Positions 41,926-51,928 of a DNA stretch of 64,000 nt are shown piece by piece. The notes under the pieces were generated by a model. That model had not been told where the DNA came from, ran no database searches, and saw nothing but the letters and a program-made list of their open reading frames with translations. The stretch comes from Gammaproteobacteria bacterium (GTDB taxonomy: Bacteria > Pseudomonadota > Gammaproteobacteria > Eutrophobiales > Eutrophobiaceae): contig SCUJ01000006.1 in assembly GCA_004297165.1 (NCBI GenBank), forward strand, positions 1,712,045 to 1,776,044, read 5' to 3'. Both the position numbers and the translations under genes were made by a program. The first letter of the stretch is position 1; each line of letters starts with the position of its first letter.

Positions 41926-42540
41926 TCAATGATCCCCCATTTCAGCGGTCAATTCCTTGAGCAGTTTCACCATGGCCTGACCCCGGTGACTGATCCTGTT
42001 CTTCACGGCTGGCGGCAGTTCGGCCGAGGTACATTGATGCGTAGGCACGAAGAATATCGGATCGTAACCGAAACCGTTACTGCCGCGCGGCCGGGTAACG
42101 ATATGCCCGCGCCAGGATGCCTGACTCAGGACCGGGACGGTATCCCCGGCATCGCACAGATAGGCCATCGCACAATGAAAACGGGCTGCTGGTTGGGGAA
42201 GGCCGGCTGCGTCGACCTGCCGGATCAGCAACTCCAGATTTTCCGCATCGGTCGCGTTTATCCCGGCAAAGCGGGCTGAATATATCCCCGGCGCGCCATC
42301 AAGGATGTCCACGAGCAATCCGGAATCATCGGCGATAGCCGGCAGGCCAGTTGCCTTGGCGGCATGCCGGGCCTTGATGATGGCGTTTTCCACAAAACTG
42401 TGTCCCGTCTCGGCAACGGGAAACACATCGAATTCGGACTGGGCAAGGATTTCCATTCCCAGCGGTTCAAGCAGGGCCTGCATTTCGCGAAGTTTCCCTA
42501 GATTGTTGGTGGCCAGCACCACCCTGCGTCTTGCCTGCAT
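41926..42540 (-). CDS. rdgB: RdgB/HAM1 non-canonical purine NTP pyrophosphatase
   Basis: A 204-residue hydrolase of XTP, dITP and ITP. LATNNLGKLREMQALL, ADDSGLLVDILDGAPGIYSARFAG and GFGYDPIFFVP are the family's active-site segments, and SHRGQAMVKL near the end is also typical. It follows the rph gene by two bases, as is frequent in Gammaproteobacteria. Confidence 0.97.
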   Translation of the reverse strand: MQARRRVVLATNNLGKLREMQALLEPLGMEILAQSEFDVFPVAETGHSFVENAIIKARHAAKATGLPAIADDSGLLVDILDGAPGIYSARFAGINATDAENLELLIRQVDAAGLPQPAARFHCAMAYLCDAGDTVPVLSQASWRGHIVTRPRGSNGFGYDPIFFVPTHQCTSAELPPAVKNRISHRGQAMVKLLKELTAEMGDH

Positions 42541-42542
42541 GG

Positions 42543-43259
42543 TCAGTTCGCCAGGGCGCGGTTCTGCACCTCGAACAGTTGCTCTATCCCCCGCCTGCCC
42601 AGATCCAGCATCGCGTGCAGCTGTTCCATGGAGAATGCCGCGCCCTCGGCGGTGCCTTGAACCTCGATGAATTTTCCCGTGTTCTCCATGACGATGTTCA
42701 TGTCTGTCCAGGCGTTGGCGTCCTCGGCATAATCCAGATCCAGCACAACCTCGCCGTTGCAGATCCCCACGGATGCGGACGCCACCTGACCCCGGCAGGG
42801 ACTACCCTTGAATATGCCCTTCTTCGACGCCGAATTCACCGCGTCCACCAGCGCGACATAACCTCCGGTTATCGAAGCGGTGCGCGTGCCGCCATCCGCC
42901 TGGATGACATCGCAGTCGACTATCAGGGTGTTTTCTCCCAATGCCTTCAAATCAATAACCGCCCGCAGGGATCGACCGATCAATCTCTGGATCTCAAGGG
43001 TCCTGCCGCCCTGACGATTCTGGCTCGCCTCCCGACGCATACGCTTGTTGGTGGATCGGGGCAGCATCCCGTACTCGGCGGTAATCCAGCCCCGCCCCTC
43101 GCCGCGGAGAAATGCCGGTACGCCGGTCTCAATGCTGGCGTTGCAGATCACCTTGGTGTCGCCGAATTCCACCAGCACCGATCCCTCGGCATGGCGCGTG
43201 TAATGCCGGGTGATTGTAATCTGGCGCAGTTGATCGGGCCGGCGTCCGCTGGGTCGCAT
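42543..43259 (-). CDS. rph: Ribonuclease PH
   Basis: A 238-residue phosphorolytic 3'-exoribonuclease for tRNA 3' ends. [52 protein letters not shown] and [21 protein letters not shown] are all signature segments. Full length. Divergent from yicC with 112 bp between, and upstream of rdgB in the same unit. Confidence 0.97.
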   Translation of the reverse strand: MRPSGRRPDQLRQITITRHYTRHAEGSVLVEFGDTKVICNASIETGVPAFLRGEGRGWITAEYGMLPRSTNKRMRREASQNRQGGRTLEIQRLIGRSLRAVIDLKALGENTLIVDCDVIQADGGTRTASITGGYVALVDAVNSASKKGIFKGSPCRGQVASASVGICNGEVVLDLDYAEDANAWTDMNIVMENTGKFIEVQGTAEGAAFSMEQLHAMLDLGRRGIEQLFEVQNRALAN

Positions 43260-43371
43260 GTAATATAATCTCCAATGAAGTGAAGGAAGGCAGGTTGGGT
43301 TTCATGATCGGGCGTTTTCCGATATTCTGCAAGCGCTCAGCACCGCCGCTTAAAATAATGAGGAACAAGAC

Positions 43372-44232
43372 ATGATCGCCAGCATGACGGCCTTTGGCAG
43401 GAGCGCCGCTAACGGCGAGTGGGGTTGCGCGACCTGCGAGATAAAAACGGTGAATCACCGCTATCTCGAGGTGGCGTTCCGGCTGCCGGAAGAATTACGC
43501 CCGTTGGAAAACAGCATGCGTAAACTCATCACCACCCGACTCGGACGCGGCAAGGTGGATTGCACGGTACGATTCGAAACCGAGGAGTCCAGCGATGACG
43601 GCTTGCCCCTGGATCTGGCCCTGACGACGAAATTGATCGACGCCGTCGAAAGACTTCCGGTCAAGAACTTCCAGCCCATCAATCCATTGGACATCCTGCG
43701 CTGGCCCGGGGTCATACGGAAACACTCCCCCGACGCGGATACCCTTGCCGAGCCCTTGTTGAAACTGTTGAATGAGGCGCTCGATGCCGTGGTTGCCGGC
43801 CGGCAAGGGGAAGGCATACAGATCGCCGGGATGATTCTCGATCGTTGCGAACAGGCCCTGCGACACATCAGCCAATTACGCGCGCACCTGCCGGCCATGA
43901 TCGACTATCAGCGTAATCGCATCATGACCAAGGCGGCGGAACTCGCTCTGAATCTGGATCCTGGTCGCCTGGAACAGGAAATGCTGATCCTGATTACCAA
44001 AATGGATGTGGCGGAGGAACTGGATCGCCTGGAGAGTCATCTTGGCGAGGTTAAACGCCTCCTGAATCAGGATGCCCAGGCCGGCCGGAGGCTGGATTTT
44101 CTGATGCAGGAGTTGAATCGGGAGGCGAATACGCTGGGTTCTAAGGCCTGCAACATCGAGGTGACCAACAGTTCGCTTGAACTCAAGGTATTAATTGAGC
44201 AGATGCGCGAACAGATCCAGAATATCGAGTGA
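43372..44232 (+). CDS. yicC: YicC family endoribonuclease
   Basis: A 286-residue protein of the YicC/YloC family (YicC_N and DUF1732 domains). N-terminus SMTAFGRSAANGEWGCATCEIKTVNHRYLEV and C-terminus LDFLMQELNREANTLGSKACNIEVTNSSLELKVLIEQMREQIQNIE are diagnostic. Related proteins are endoribonucleases that act on small RNAs. It overlaps gmk by one base, and the yicC-gmk-rpoZ-spoT order is common. Confidence 0.95.
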   Translation: MIASMTAFGRSAANGEWGCATCEIKTVNHRYLEVAFRLPEELRPLENSMRKLITTRLGRGKVDCTVRFETEESSDDGLPLDLALTTKLIDAVERLPVKNFQPINPLDILRWPGVIRKHSPDADTLAEPLLKLLNEALDAVVAGRQGEGIQIAGMILDRCEQALRHISQLRAHLPAMIDYQRNRIMTKAAELALNLDPGRLEQEMLILITKMDVAEELDRLESHLGEVKRLLNQDAQAGRRLDFLMQELNREANTLGSKACNIEVTNSSLELKVLIEQMREQIQNIE

Positions 44233-44894
44233 TGGCAGAAGACAACCCGCATTCTCCAGCGACCATCAGACCGGGGGCATTATTCATTATTTCCGCCCCT
44301 TCCGGCGCCGGCAAAACAACCCTGGTTCAAGCCCTGCGCCAGCGCCTTGCGGGGTTGATTGTGTCCGTTTCTCACACCACCCGTCCCAGGCGACCGGGGG
44401 AACAGGACGGCGTGGCTTATTACTTCGTCGATGACGCTGAATTCATGCGGATGATCGCCGCCGATACCCTGCTCGAGCATGCCGTCGTTTTCGATCACCA
44501 CTACGGCACCTCGCGAGCGTTCGTTGAACGCCATATCGAGTCCGGTAACGACATTCTGCTGGAGATTGACTGGCAGGGCGCCCGTCAGATCAAGCAGCAC
44601 CGGCCGGACGCGGTCAGTCTGTACATCCTTCCGCCATCCTACCTGATCCTTGAAGAACGGCTCAGGGCCAGGGGCGACAGTCCTGCAAACATCCAGCGCC
44701 GGATGCGCGGCGCCTATGTCGAACTATCCCATTATGACGAGTACGACTATCTGGTGATCAATGAGAATCTGGACAGCGCCCTCGCTGAAATCGAGGCCAT
44801 CATCACGGCGGCGCGCAATAATTATTGTCTGCATAGACCTTATTACGACGGCCTGATCAAGCAGTTGTTGGAAGCGGCCTCGATTATCCAGTAG
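44232..44894 (+). CDS. gmk: Guanylate kinase
   Basis: A 220-residue enzyme that makes GDP from GMP with ATP. P-loop SAPSGAGKTTLVQAL, GMP-binding SVSHTTRPRRPGEQDGVAYYFV and the conserved VEIDWQGARQIK-like stretch (LLEIDWQGARQIKQ) are present. ATG 44232 overlaps the yicC stop by one base (ATG inside TGATG). The C-terminal 15 residues are family-typical. Confidence 0.97.
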   Translation: MAEDNPHSPATIRPGALFIISAPSGAGKTTLVQALRQRLAGLIVSVSHTTRPRRPGEQDGVAYYFVDDAEFMRMIAADTLLEHAVVFDHHYGTSRAFVERHIESGNDILLEIDWQGARQIKQHRPDAVSLYILPPSYLILEERLRARGDSPANIQRRMRGAYVELSHYDEYDYLVINENLDSALAEIEAIITAARNNYCLHRPYYDGLIKQLLEAASIIQ

Positions 44895-44939
44895 AATGCC
44901 CGCCCCCCCGAATGAAATAGTGGAAGGATTGCGAAGCTT

Positions 44940-45197
44940 ATGGCCAGGTTGACTGTTGAAGATTGTCTTGAAAGAGTTGGCAACCGTTATGATTTGGTGC
45001 TGCTGGCCAGCAAGCGGGCCCGTCAGATCAGCCTAGGCGCAACCCCCCTGGTCAATAGCGACAATGACAAACCTACCGTGATCGCCCTGCGGGAGATCGC
45101 GGAGGGGCTCATTACCATCGGGAACATCGACAAAATCGGCAAATACAATCCGAGTGAAGCCATTCTCGAGGAACTCAATTTCAGTACGCCTGAGTGA
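44940..45197 (+). CDS. rpoZ: RNA polymerase omega subunit
   Basis: An 85-residue omega subunit. [30 protein letters not shown] is the typical start, and the [17 protein letters not shown] segment holds the conserved Lys-Pro and Ala-Leu-x-Glu-Ile-Ala motif. Preceded by GAAGGATT. It lies between gmk and spoT as in E. coli. Confidence 0.97.
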   Translation: MARLTVEDCLERVGNRYDLVLLASKRARQISLGATPLVNSDNDKPTVIALREIAEGLITIGNIDKIGKYNPSEAILEELNFSTPE

Positions 45198-45272
45198 CCC
45201 GAAACACGCCGCAACACCCACTTAAACCTTGCCCCTGACTCGGTATATTTGGTATACCTTTACGCAGTCCAT

Positions 45273-45302
45273 CATCAAAACCGAATCAACCGGATTTTGA
45301 TG
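45273..45302 (+). terminator. Hairpin after rpoZ, possible terminator
   Basis: CATCAAAACCG (45273-45283) and CGGATTTTGATG (45291-45302) form an 11-bp stem with one bulged base. A T-rich stretch follows weakly (CTCAAATTTCTTTGG). It lies in the 213-bp gap before spoT, which probably also holds the spoT promoter. Confidence 0.4.
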
Positions 45303-45410
45303 GTCTCAAATTTCTTTGGCGGTTATATCGGTTGATGTCGCCCGCGGAACGCCTGGCAGGTGTCACGGCGTGGATGCGGGTCTGACTCTTTCGCGGGTTG
45401 TCCGGGCTGA

Positions 45411-47528
45411 ATGTACACTATCACTGACCTTAAAAAATCAGCTGGCAGTTATCTCGGTAAATACGAGGTCGAACGGCTGCAAGGGGCTTTTGAATTCAGC
45501 AGAACGGCCCACGCGGGTCAACTGCGCCAGAGCGGCGACCCATATATCCAGCACCCCCTGGAGGTGTCCGGAATCCTGGCTGAGATGCACATGGATTATC
45601 AGACCCTGGTCGCCGCCCTGCTGCATGATGTAATCGAAGACACCCCCACGGCCAAAAATGACATCCGCAAACACTTCGGAAAGGGGGTCGCCGAACTGGT
45701 GGACGGCGTCAGCAAACTGACCCAGATCGAGTTCGATACCAAGGCCGAGGCCCAGGCCCAGAACTTCCGCAAAATGATCATGGCCATGAGCAATGACATC
45801 CGCGTCATCCTGGTCAAACTGGCGGATCGCTTGCACAACATGCGCACCCTGGGCTCGCTGCCGCCGGAAAAACGACGGCGTATCGCCAGGGAAACCCTGG
45901 AGATCTATGCCCCCATCGCGCAACGGCTCGGGATCAACGCCATTCGCCTGGAACTTGAAGAACTGGGGTTCGCGGCGCTGTACCCAATGCGGCATCGCAT
46001 CCTCACCGCCGAGGTTGGCCGCGCGCGCGGCAACCGCAAGGAGGTAATCAACAAGATCCGCACGACGCTGAAACGCCGGCTGCGCCAGGAGAAGATCCCC
46101 GCGCAGGTCATCGGCCGCGAGAAACACCTGTACGGCATCTACCAGAAGATGCAGTCAAAGAGGCTTTCCTTCAGCGAGGTCTACGACGTTTACGCCTTTC
46201 GCATCATCGTCGACAATGTCGATACGTGTTACCGGACGATAGGCACGGTGCATAATCTCTACAAGCCCGTGCCGGGAAAATTCAAGGATTACATCGCCAT
46301 TCCCAAGGCCAACGGCTACCAATCCCTGCATACGGTGCTGTTCGGTCCCTTCGGTGCGCCCATCGAGGTGCAGATCCGCACCAAGGAGATCAACGATGTC
46401 GCCGAGGCCGGGATCGCGGCCCACTGGCTTTACAAGACGGGCGGTCAGAGCGAAAGGATCGGCGCCCACAAGCGGGCGCGCGAATGGTTGAAACGCATCA
46501 TCGACATGCAGATGGTGGCGGGGAATCCCCAGGAGTTCCTCGAGAACGTCAAGATCGACCTCTTCCCCGAATCCGTCTATATCTTCACGCCCAAAGGCAG
46601 GATCATGGAAATGCCCAAGGGCGCGACCGCGGTCGATTTCGCCTATGCCATTCATACCGGTGTCGGCAACACCTGCGTGGGGGCAAGGATTGACCGGCAA
46701 TTGGCGCCGCTTGGAACCCGTCTCATCACTGGCCAATCCGTGGAAATAATCACCGCTCCGGGGGCCTGCCCGAACCCCGCCTGGCTGAATTTCACCGTAA
46801 CGCCCAAGGCCCGATCCAATATCCGGCTGTATCTCAAGAATCTGCGGCAGAGCGAGGCCATCGCCCTCGGCAAACGGTTGCTGAATCGCGAACTGGAATT
46901 GCAGGGCGTCAGCTTCGACCAGATAGATGTCAATCTGTTGCAAAAGGTGCTCAAGGAATACAACCTCGAAAACGAAGAGGTCCTGCTCCGGGAGGTCGGA
47001 CTCGGCAACCGCATCGCTCCGATCATCGCCCGCCAGTTAACCGGACTCGTCGCTCAATCCGATAAAAAAAGGCCGAAAAAAACGGACGCACTCCCGTTGA
47101 CGATCAAGGGGACCGAAGGCCTGGTGGTAAATTTTCCCAAATGTTGTCTGCCGATACCGGGCGACCCGATTCACGGCTTCGTAACCGCCGGGCGCGGAAT
47201 CGTGATTCATCATCAATCCTGTCCCAACGTAAGCGAATACCGAAACCATCCCGACAAATGGATAAATGTGGAGTGGGAGAACGATATCGCCGTCGATTTC
47301 CCGACCAATATCCGCGCGGAAGTCAACAACCAGCGAGGCGTGCTGGCGAAGGTCGCCTCCGTCATCGCCGCCCAAGGCGCCAATATCAGCAACGTCAGCA
47401 TTACGGATAACGACGATCGTTATATGACGCTGAAGTTCGTTATCGAGGTCAAGGACCGCGTACACTTGGCAAATGTCATGCGGCGGTTGCGCAACCTGAA
47501 ACACGTCAACCGCATCAGCAGAAGGTAG
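45411..47528 (+). CDS. spoT: Bifunctional (p)ppGpp synthetase/hydrolase SpoT
   Basis: A 705-residue Rel/Spo homologue. HD hydrolase: HDVIEDT at residues 72-78, with the other metal His and Asp in its surroundings; synthetase: GKFKDYIAIPKANGYQSLHT with RFGEPV-like VYDVYAFRIIVD. TGS (VYIFTPKGRIMEMPKGATAVDFAYAIHT), zinc-finger and ACT domains follow (AQGANISNVSITDNDD). Both catalytic sites look intact. It is preceded by rpoZ and followed by ridA 13 bp downstream. A start at ATG 45411 matches the E. coli SpoT N-terminus. Confidence 0.97.
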   Translation: MYTITDLKKSAGSYLGKYEVERLQGAFEFSRTAHAGQLRQSGDPYIQHPLEVSGILAEMHMDYQTLVAALLHDVIEDTPTAKNDIRKHFGKGVAELVDGVSKLTQIEFDTKAEAQAQNFRKMIMAMSNDIRVILVKLADRLHNMRTLGSLPPEKRRRIARETLEIYAPIAQRLGINAIRLELEELGFAALYPMRHRILTAEVGRARGNRKEVINKIRTTLKRRLRQEKIPAQVIGREKHLYGIYQKMQSKRLSFSEVYDVYAFRIIVDNVDTCYRTIGTVHNLYKPVPGKFKDYIAIPKANGYQSLHTVLFGPFGAPIEVQIRTKEINDVAEAGIAAHWLYKTGGQSERIGAHKRAREWLKRIIDMQMVAGNPQEFLENVKIDLFPESVYIFTPKGRIMEMPKGATAVDFAYAIHTGVGNTCVGARIDRQLAPLGTRLITGQSVEIITAPGACPNPAWLNFTVTPKARSNIRLYLKNLRQSEAIALGKRLLNRELELQGVSFDQIDVNLLQKVLKEYNLENEEVLLREVGLGNRIAPIIARQLTGLVAQSDKKRPKKTDALPLTIKGTEGLVVNFPKCCLPIPGDPIHGFVTAGRGIVIHHQSCPNVSEYRNHPDKWINVEWENDIAVDFPTNIRAEVNNQRGVLAKVASVIAAQGANISNVSITDNDDRYMTLKFVIEVKDRVHLANVMRRLRNLKHVNRISRR

Positions 47529-47541
47529 TGCGGGGGCAATC

Positions 47542-47949
47542 ATGAAGCCACGAGCCATAAACAGCAGCGAAGCGCCGGCGGCGATCGGGCCCTATTCGCA
47601 CGCCATTAGCGCCGGGGGAATGATATTTCTTTCGGGTCAGATTCCCATTGATCCAAAGACCGGGGCGCTGGCCGGCGCGGACCCCGAGCCGCAGGCCCGT
47701 CAGGTATTCGCGAACCTGCGCGCCGTCGCCAGGGCCGCTGGCGGCGATTTGACCGGTATCGTCAAGCTGACTATCTATCTGACCGACATGCGGCATTTCG
47801 ACGCCGTCAACAAGGTCATGGCCGAGGTCTTCGCCCCGCCCTATCCGGCGAGAGCGACCATCGGCGTCGCCTCGCTGCCGATGAACGCCTTGCTGGAAGT
47901 CGACGCCGTGATGATTTGTGGAAACCCCGAAACCAACGACTTGCCGTGA
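47542..47949 (+). CDS. ridA: RidA family reactive intermediate/imine deaminase
   Basis: A 135-residue protein of the YjgF/RidA family. AIGPYSHAISAGGMIFLSGQIPIDP, LRAVARAAGGDLTGIVKLTIYLTDM and PARATIGVASLPMNALLEVDAVM show the family core, including Arg105-like residue in RATIGVASLP. It removes 2-aminoacrylate-type imines. It takes the place of trmH between spoT and recG, as in some other Gammaproteobacteria. Overlaps recG by four bases. Confidence 0.95.
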   Translation: MKPRAINSSEAPAAIGPYSHAISAGGMIFLSGQIPIDPKTGALAGADPEPQARQVFANLRAVARAAGGDLTGIVKLTIYLTDMRHFDAVNKVMAEVFAPPYPARATIGVASLPMNALLEVDAVMICGNPETNDLP

Positions 47950-50036
47950 CCGGGCGCCAGACATTGCATTCAAGCGTCGTGGACCTTCCTGGGGTCGGCA
48001 GCAAACTGGAGACTACCCTGAATCGGTTGGGGATTTACAAGATTCAGGACCTGCTGTTTCACCTGCCCTTTCGTTATCTGGACCAGACTCGCCTGACGCC
48101 CATCGGTGCCTTGCAGGCCGGGCGCGAATACCTGATTGAAGGTACGGTGGAACTTTGCCAGATCCAGTTTGGCAGGCGCAGACAGTTGGTGTGCCGAATC
48201 AGCGACGGTACGGGGGCCATACTGGTGCGCCTGTTTCATTTCTCCAGGGTGCAACAGGATGCCTTGACGCGCGGGACGTTCATCCGTTGCTGGGGGGCGC
48301 CAAGGCCCAATAAAGGATTGATGGAGATGATCCACCCCGAATACCGGATCCTGCCCAGGGAGCAACTTGGCCTTACTGAATCCACCCTGACCCCGGTATA
48401 CCCGACGACCGACGGTCTGGCGCAAACACGGTTGCGCAAATTTACCGGGTTGGCCCTCGATCTACTCGGGGATCGCAGCGAAGACCCGCTGGACTTGCTG
48501 CCGAGGGAATTACTGGATGACCATGAATTACCCGACCTCCCCTCGGCCCTGTGGTATGTGCATCGTCCCCCTCCACAAGCGGAGGTAAGCCTGTTGCTGA
48601 ACGGGATCCATCCGGCGCAGCGTCGGCTTGCATTCGAGGAACTCCTGGCGCATCAGCTCAGCTTGAAATCCCTCCGCAATCGCTTTTTACACGTTCGCGC
48701 CCCAACAATCGCGTCAGATCGAACTAATCTCGCCTGTTTTGTTCAGGATCTCCCATTCCGGTTGACAGCAGCGCAGTGCAGGGTGCTGGAAGAAATACTG
48801 CGGGATCTCCGCAGACCCACGCCCATGCTGCGTCTGGTGCAGGGCGATGTAGGTTCCGGCAAGACGGTCCTGGCGGCCATCGCCGCCCTGATGGCGTGCA
48901 TCAGCGGCTATCAGGCAGCCTACATGGCGCCCACGGAACTGCTCGCGGAACAGCACTACGCCAACATCTGCCGGTTGCTGGATAGCAGCGCCATTCCGGT
49001 GATCTACCTGTCCGGCAGTCTGACCCGTAAATTGCGCAACGCCGCGCTAGAGCGGATGCGCGACTCCACGCCTGCGGTCATCATAGGGACTCACGCCCTC
49101 TTCCAGGAAGATGTCGCCTTTGGCCGTCTGGGCCTCGTGATCATCGACGAACAGCACCGCTTCGGCGTCGCCCAGAGACTGGCCTTGTTCGAAAAGGGCG
49201 TGGCGGAGAATCGCTGCCCGCATCAATTGATTATGACGGCCACGCCAATCCCGCGGACCCTGATGATGACGGCATTCGCCGACCTTGACCTGTCCATTAT
49301 CGATGAAATGCCCCCCGGCCGTTCCCCGGTCAGGACCGTGGCGCTTTCCAACGAACGGCGCAACGAAGTCATCGAACGGATCGCCGCCATCTGCGGCCAG
49401 GGTCAGCAGGCCTACTGGGTCTGCACCTTGATCGAGGGATCGGAAAACCTGCAAGCCCAGGCGGCCGAAGAGACCAGGGAATTCCTGACCGGGATGCTGC
49501 CCTCCCACAGGGTCGGGCTGATCCACGGAAGAATGCAGGCAAGAGAAAAAGACAAGATCATGCACGCTTATACCGCCGGAAAGTTGGATGTCCTGGTCGC
49601 CACCACAGTGATCGAGGTCGGTGTCGATGTCCCCACGGCAAGCCTCATGGTGATAGAGAACGCCGAACGGCTCGGACTCTCGCAACTGCATCAACTCCGG
49701 GGCCGAGTGGGACGCGGCGTCCAGGAGAGTCATTGCGTGCTCCTTTATCAACCCCCGCTGAGCGAGACCGCGCGGTGCCGTCTGGAAATCATGCGGGCGA
49801 CGAATGACGGTTTCGAGATCGCCAACAAGGATATGGAACTCCGCGGTCCCGGCGAAATACTCGGTCTGCGCCAAACCGGCCTGCCGGCGATGCGGGTCGC
49901 AAATCTGGAAAGGGATTTCGAACTGCTGCCGCGCGTACAGACTGCGGCCGATTATCTGATCGCGGAATATCCCGAGGCTACCAACGCCTTGATCAACCGC
50001 TGGCTGCCCCAGCGACAGATTTACAGCAGTGTGTAG
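47946..50036 (+). CDS. recG: ATP-dependent DNA helicase RecG
   Basis: A 696-residue helicase that reverses stalled forks. N-terminal wedge domain with the LPGVGSK motif; Walker A GDVGSGKTVLA (residues about 300-310), DEQHRFGVAQR (motif II), TATPIPRTL and GRVGRG helicase motifs are complete. The start is GTG 47946, overlapping the ridA stop by four bases (GTGA); a longer reading overlaps ridA. Full length for the family. Confidence 0.96.
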   Translation: MTGRQTLHSSVVDLPGVGSKLETTLNRLGIYKIQDLLFHLPFRYLDQTRLTPIGALQAGREYLIEGTVELCQIQFGRRRQLVCRISDGTGAILVRLFHFSRVQQDALTRGTFIRCWGAPRPNKGLMEMIHPEYRILPREQLGLTESTLTPVYPTTDGLAQTRLRKFTGLALDLLGDRSEDPLDLLPRELLDDHELPDLPSALWYVHRPPPQAEVSLLLNGIHPAQRRLAFEELLAHQLSLKSLRNRFLHVRAPTIASDRTNLACFVQDLPFRLTAAQCRVLEEILRDLRRPTPMLRLVQGDVGSGKTVLAAIAALMACISGYQAAYMAPTELLAEQHYANICRLLDSSAIPVIYLSGSLTRKLRNAALERMRDSTPAVIIGTHALFQEDVAFGRLGLVIIDEQHRFGVAQRLALFEKGVAENRCPHQLIMTATPIPRTLMMTAFADLDLSIIDEMPPGRSPVRTVALSNERRNEVIERIAAICGQGQQAYWVCTLIEGSENLQAQAAEETREFLTGMLPSHRVGLIHGRMQAREKDKIMHAYTAGKLDVLVATTVIEVGVDVPTASLMVIENAERLGLSQLHQLRGRVGRGVQESHCVLLYQPPLSETARCRLEIMRATNDGFEIANKDMELRGPGEILGLRQTGLPAMRVANLERDFELLPRVQTAADYLIAEYPEATNALINRWLPQRQIYSSV

Positions 50037-50042
50037 ACCCTC

Positions 50043-50981
50043 ATGATCGCCAGAGGATTCTCCGCCGCCCTCCAATCGATCTTCAGCCGGGGCAGGATCG
50101 CGCGTCAATCCGCGCCGCTGTTGCACCAACGACTGCGTTTGTACGCAAGATTGGCCCGGCTGGATCGGCCGATTGGCATTTTCCTGCTGCTCTGGCCGAC
50201 TCTCTGGGCGTTATGGGTGGCGGCCGGCGGCATCCCCTCGTTGCATCTTATCCTGGTATTTACCCTCGGCGTGTTGCTGACGCGCTCCGCCGGCTGTGTC
50301 ATCAACGATTACGCCGATCGCAATTTCGATCGGCATGTCGCCCGGACCAGAGACCGTCCTCTGACCACGGGGCAGGTGACCGGCTTGGAAGCCTATTACC
50401 TTTTATTGGCGATGCTGACCGCCGCCTTGCTGCTTGTCGTTACCACCAACCGGCTGACGATCTTACTGGCTTTTGCCGCGATCCCTCTCGGCGGTTGCTA
50501 TCCGTTCATGAAACGGTACACCTATCTGCCACAATTCTTTATGGGGCTGGCCTTCGGTTGGGGGATCCCGATGGCCTTCGCGGCCCAGACCGGCACGGTT
50601 CCGCCAATCGCCTGGCTGCTGTTCATCGCCAATATCCTCTATGCGATGATATATGACACAATCTATGCCATGGTGGATCGCGAATACGACATGAAGATCG
50701 GCATCAAGTCAGCGGCCATTCTCTTCGCTGACGCGGATCGCCACATCATCGGGATCATGCAAGCGATGCTGCTCGCAGTGCTGTTTCTGGCCGGAAGGAA
50801 GGCTGATCTGGGAGTGTGGTATAACAGTTCTCTCGGCATTGTCATGGGGCTCTGCGTCTATCATCAATCGCTGATAAGAAAACGCCTGCCTGAAGATTGT
50901 TTCAGGGCCTTTCTACACAACAATTGGATAGGCGCCGCGGTATTCGCCGGTATCGTCATTGACTATGTGCTGAAATATTGA
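50043..50981 (+). CDS. ubiA: 4-hydroxybenzoate octaprenyltransferase UbiA
   Basis: A 312-residue prenyltransferase of ubiquinone synthesis with about nine membrane helices. Asp-rich motifs NDYADRNFDRHVARTRDRP and DTIYAMVDREYDMKIGIKS bind Mg-prenyl diphosphate. The N-terminal 20-30 residues are longer than in E. coli UbiA. It follows recG by 6 bp, an unusual place; chorismate lyase (ubiC) is not next to it. Confidence 0.96.
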   Translation: MIARGFSAALQSIFSRGRIARQSAPLLHQRLRLYARLARLDRPIGIFLLLWPTLWALWVAAGGIPSLHLILVFTLGVLLTRSAGCVINDYADRNFDRHVARTRDRPLTTGQVTGLEAYYLLLAMLTAALLLVVTTNRLTILLAFAAIPLGGCYPFMKRYTYLPQFFMGLAFGWGIPMAFAAQTGTVPPIAWLLFIANILYAMIYDTIYAMVDREYDMKIGIKSAAILFADADRHIIGIMQAMLLAVLFLAGRKADLGVWYNSSLGIVMGLCVYHQSLIRKRLPEDCFRAFLHNNWIGAAVFAGIVIDYVLKY

Positions 50982-50983
50982 AT

Positions 50984-51928
50984 ATGACTCGAATAATCAC
51001 CCCGGTTTTATTGATTGCATTATCGATCGGCCAAGTTGCACGGACGGAAACCTTGCCTGATGCCTTATCCAATCAAATGGCCGCAGGGGCTGGACAACTT
51101 GCCGCGGCAAATCAGCCTGGGGAGATCGTGCAGCAGGAATGTGTGCGCATCTCGGACAAGTTGGGCAGCGTGTCAATGGCCGACTGCGAAGGACAGGACT
51201 TCATCGCGAGCCCAGGGATCAGCGTACAAGGCGCGCCGATTCTCTATCGGGAATACCCCCCTCTGGAATCGCGCAAACCCATGGGACGGGTGCTGCTTAT
51301 CGGCGGGATCCATGGCGACGAATACTCCTCGGTCAGCATCGTCTTCAAGTGGATGCAGACCCTGAACATCCATCATTCCGGCATGTTTCACTGGCATGTC
51401 ATACCTCTGATGAATCCCGATGGCTTGTTGCGCCAGGAATCGCAACGCATGAACGCCAACAATGTGGATTTGAACCGGAACTTTCCCATGGCCGATTGGC
51501 ATAACAAGACCAGCGAATACTGGGTTAAAGTGACGGAACGCAACCCCCGCAGGTATCCTGGCGCCGAACCCTTGAGCGAACCTGAATCGCGGTGGCTCGC
51601 CGCCGAAATCGACCATTTCCATCCGGATGTCATCGTCTCGGTGCACGCCCCTCACGGGGTTGTCGATTACGACGGCCCCAAGGACGGACCGCATAAGCTG
51701 GGACGTCTGTACCTGCAACTGATCGGAACTTATCCCGGCTCGCTCGGAAACTACGCCGGGGTGCAGAAAAAGATCCCGGTGGTGACCATCGAACTGCCCT
51801 ATTCAGGAACGCTGCCGGCGCCGGTGGAAATCGCGCAAATCTGGACCGATCTGGTGGAATGGCTTAGAAGGAATATCAAGGGCAAGGAGTTTCCCGTCGC
51901 GACGGTTCACGATACCGATCCTTCGTAG
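50984..51928 (+). CDS. Exported M14-family zinc peptidase, MpaA-like
   Basis: A 314-residue protein with an N-terminal leader (ITPVLLIALSIGQVART) and a M14 carboxypeptidase fold. GGIHGDEYSS holds the first zinc ligands His and Glu, VSVHAP the third His, and VVTIELPYSG carries the catalytic Glu. NVDLNRNFPM is also a family motif. It is related to murein tripeptide amidase MpaA and similar peptidoglycan peptidases, but exported. ATG 50984 is preferred to TTG 50978. Its 3' end overlaps the convergent LD-transpeptidase gene by 22 bases. Confidence 0.88.
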   Translation: MTRIITPVLLIALSIGQVARTETLPDALSNQMAAGAGQLAAANQPGEIVQQECVRISDKLGSVSMADCEGQDFIASPGISVQGAPILYREYPPLESRKPMGRVLLIGGIHGDEYSSVSIVFKWMQTLNIHHSGMFHWHVIPLMNPDGLLRQESQRMNANNVDLNRNFPMADWHNKTSEYWVKVTERNPRRYPGAEPLSEPESRWLAAEIDHFHPDVIVSVHAPHGVVDYDGPKDGPHKLGRLYLQLIGTYPGSLGNYAGVQKKIPVVTIELPYSGTLPAPVEIAQIWTDLVEWLRRNIKGKEFPVATVHDTDPS

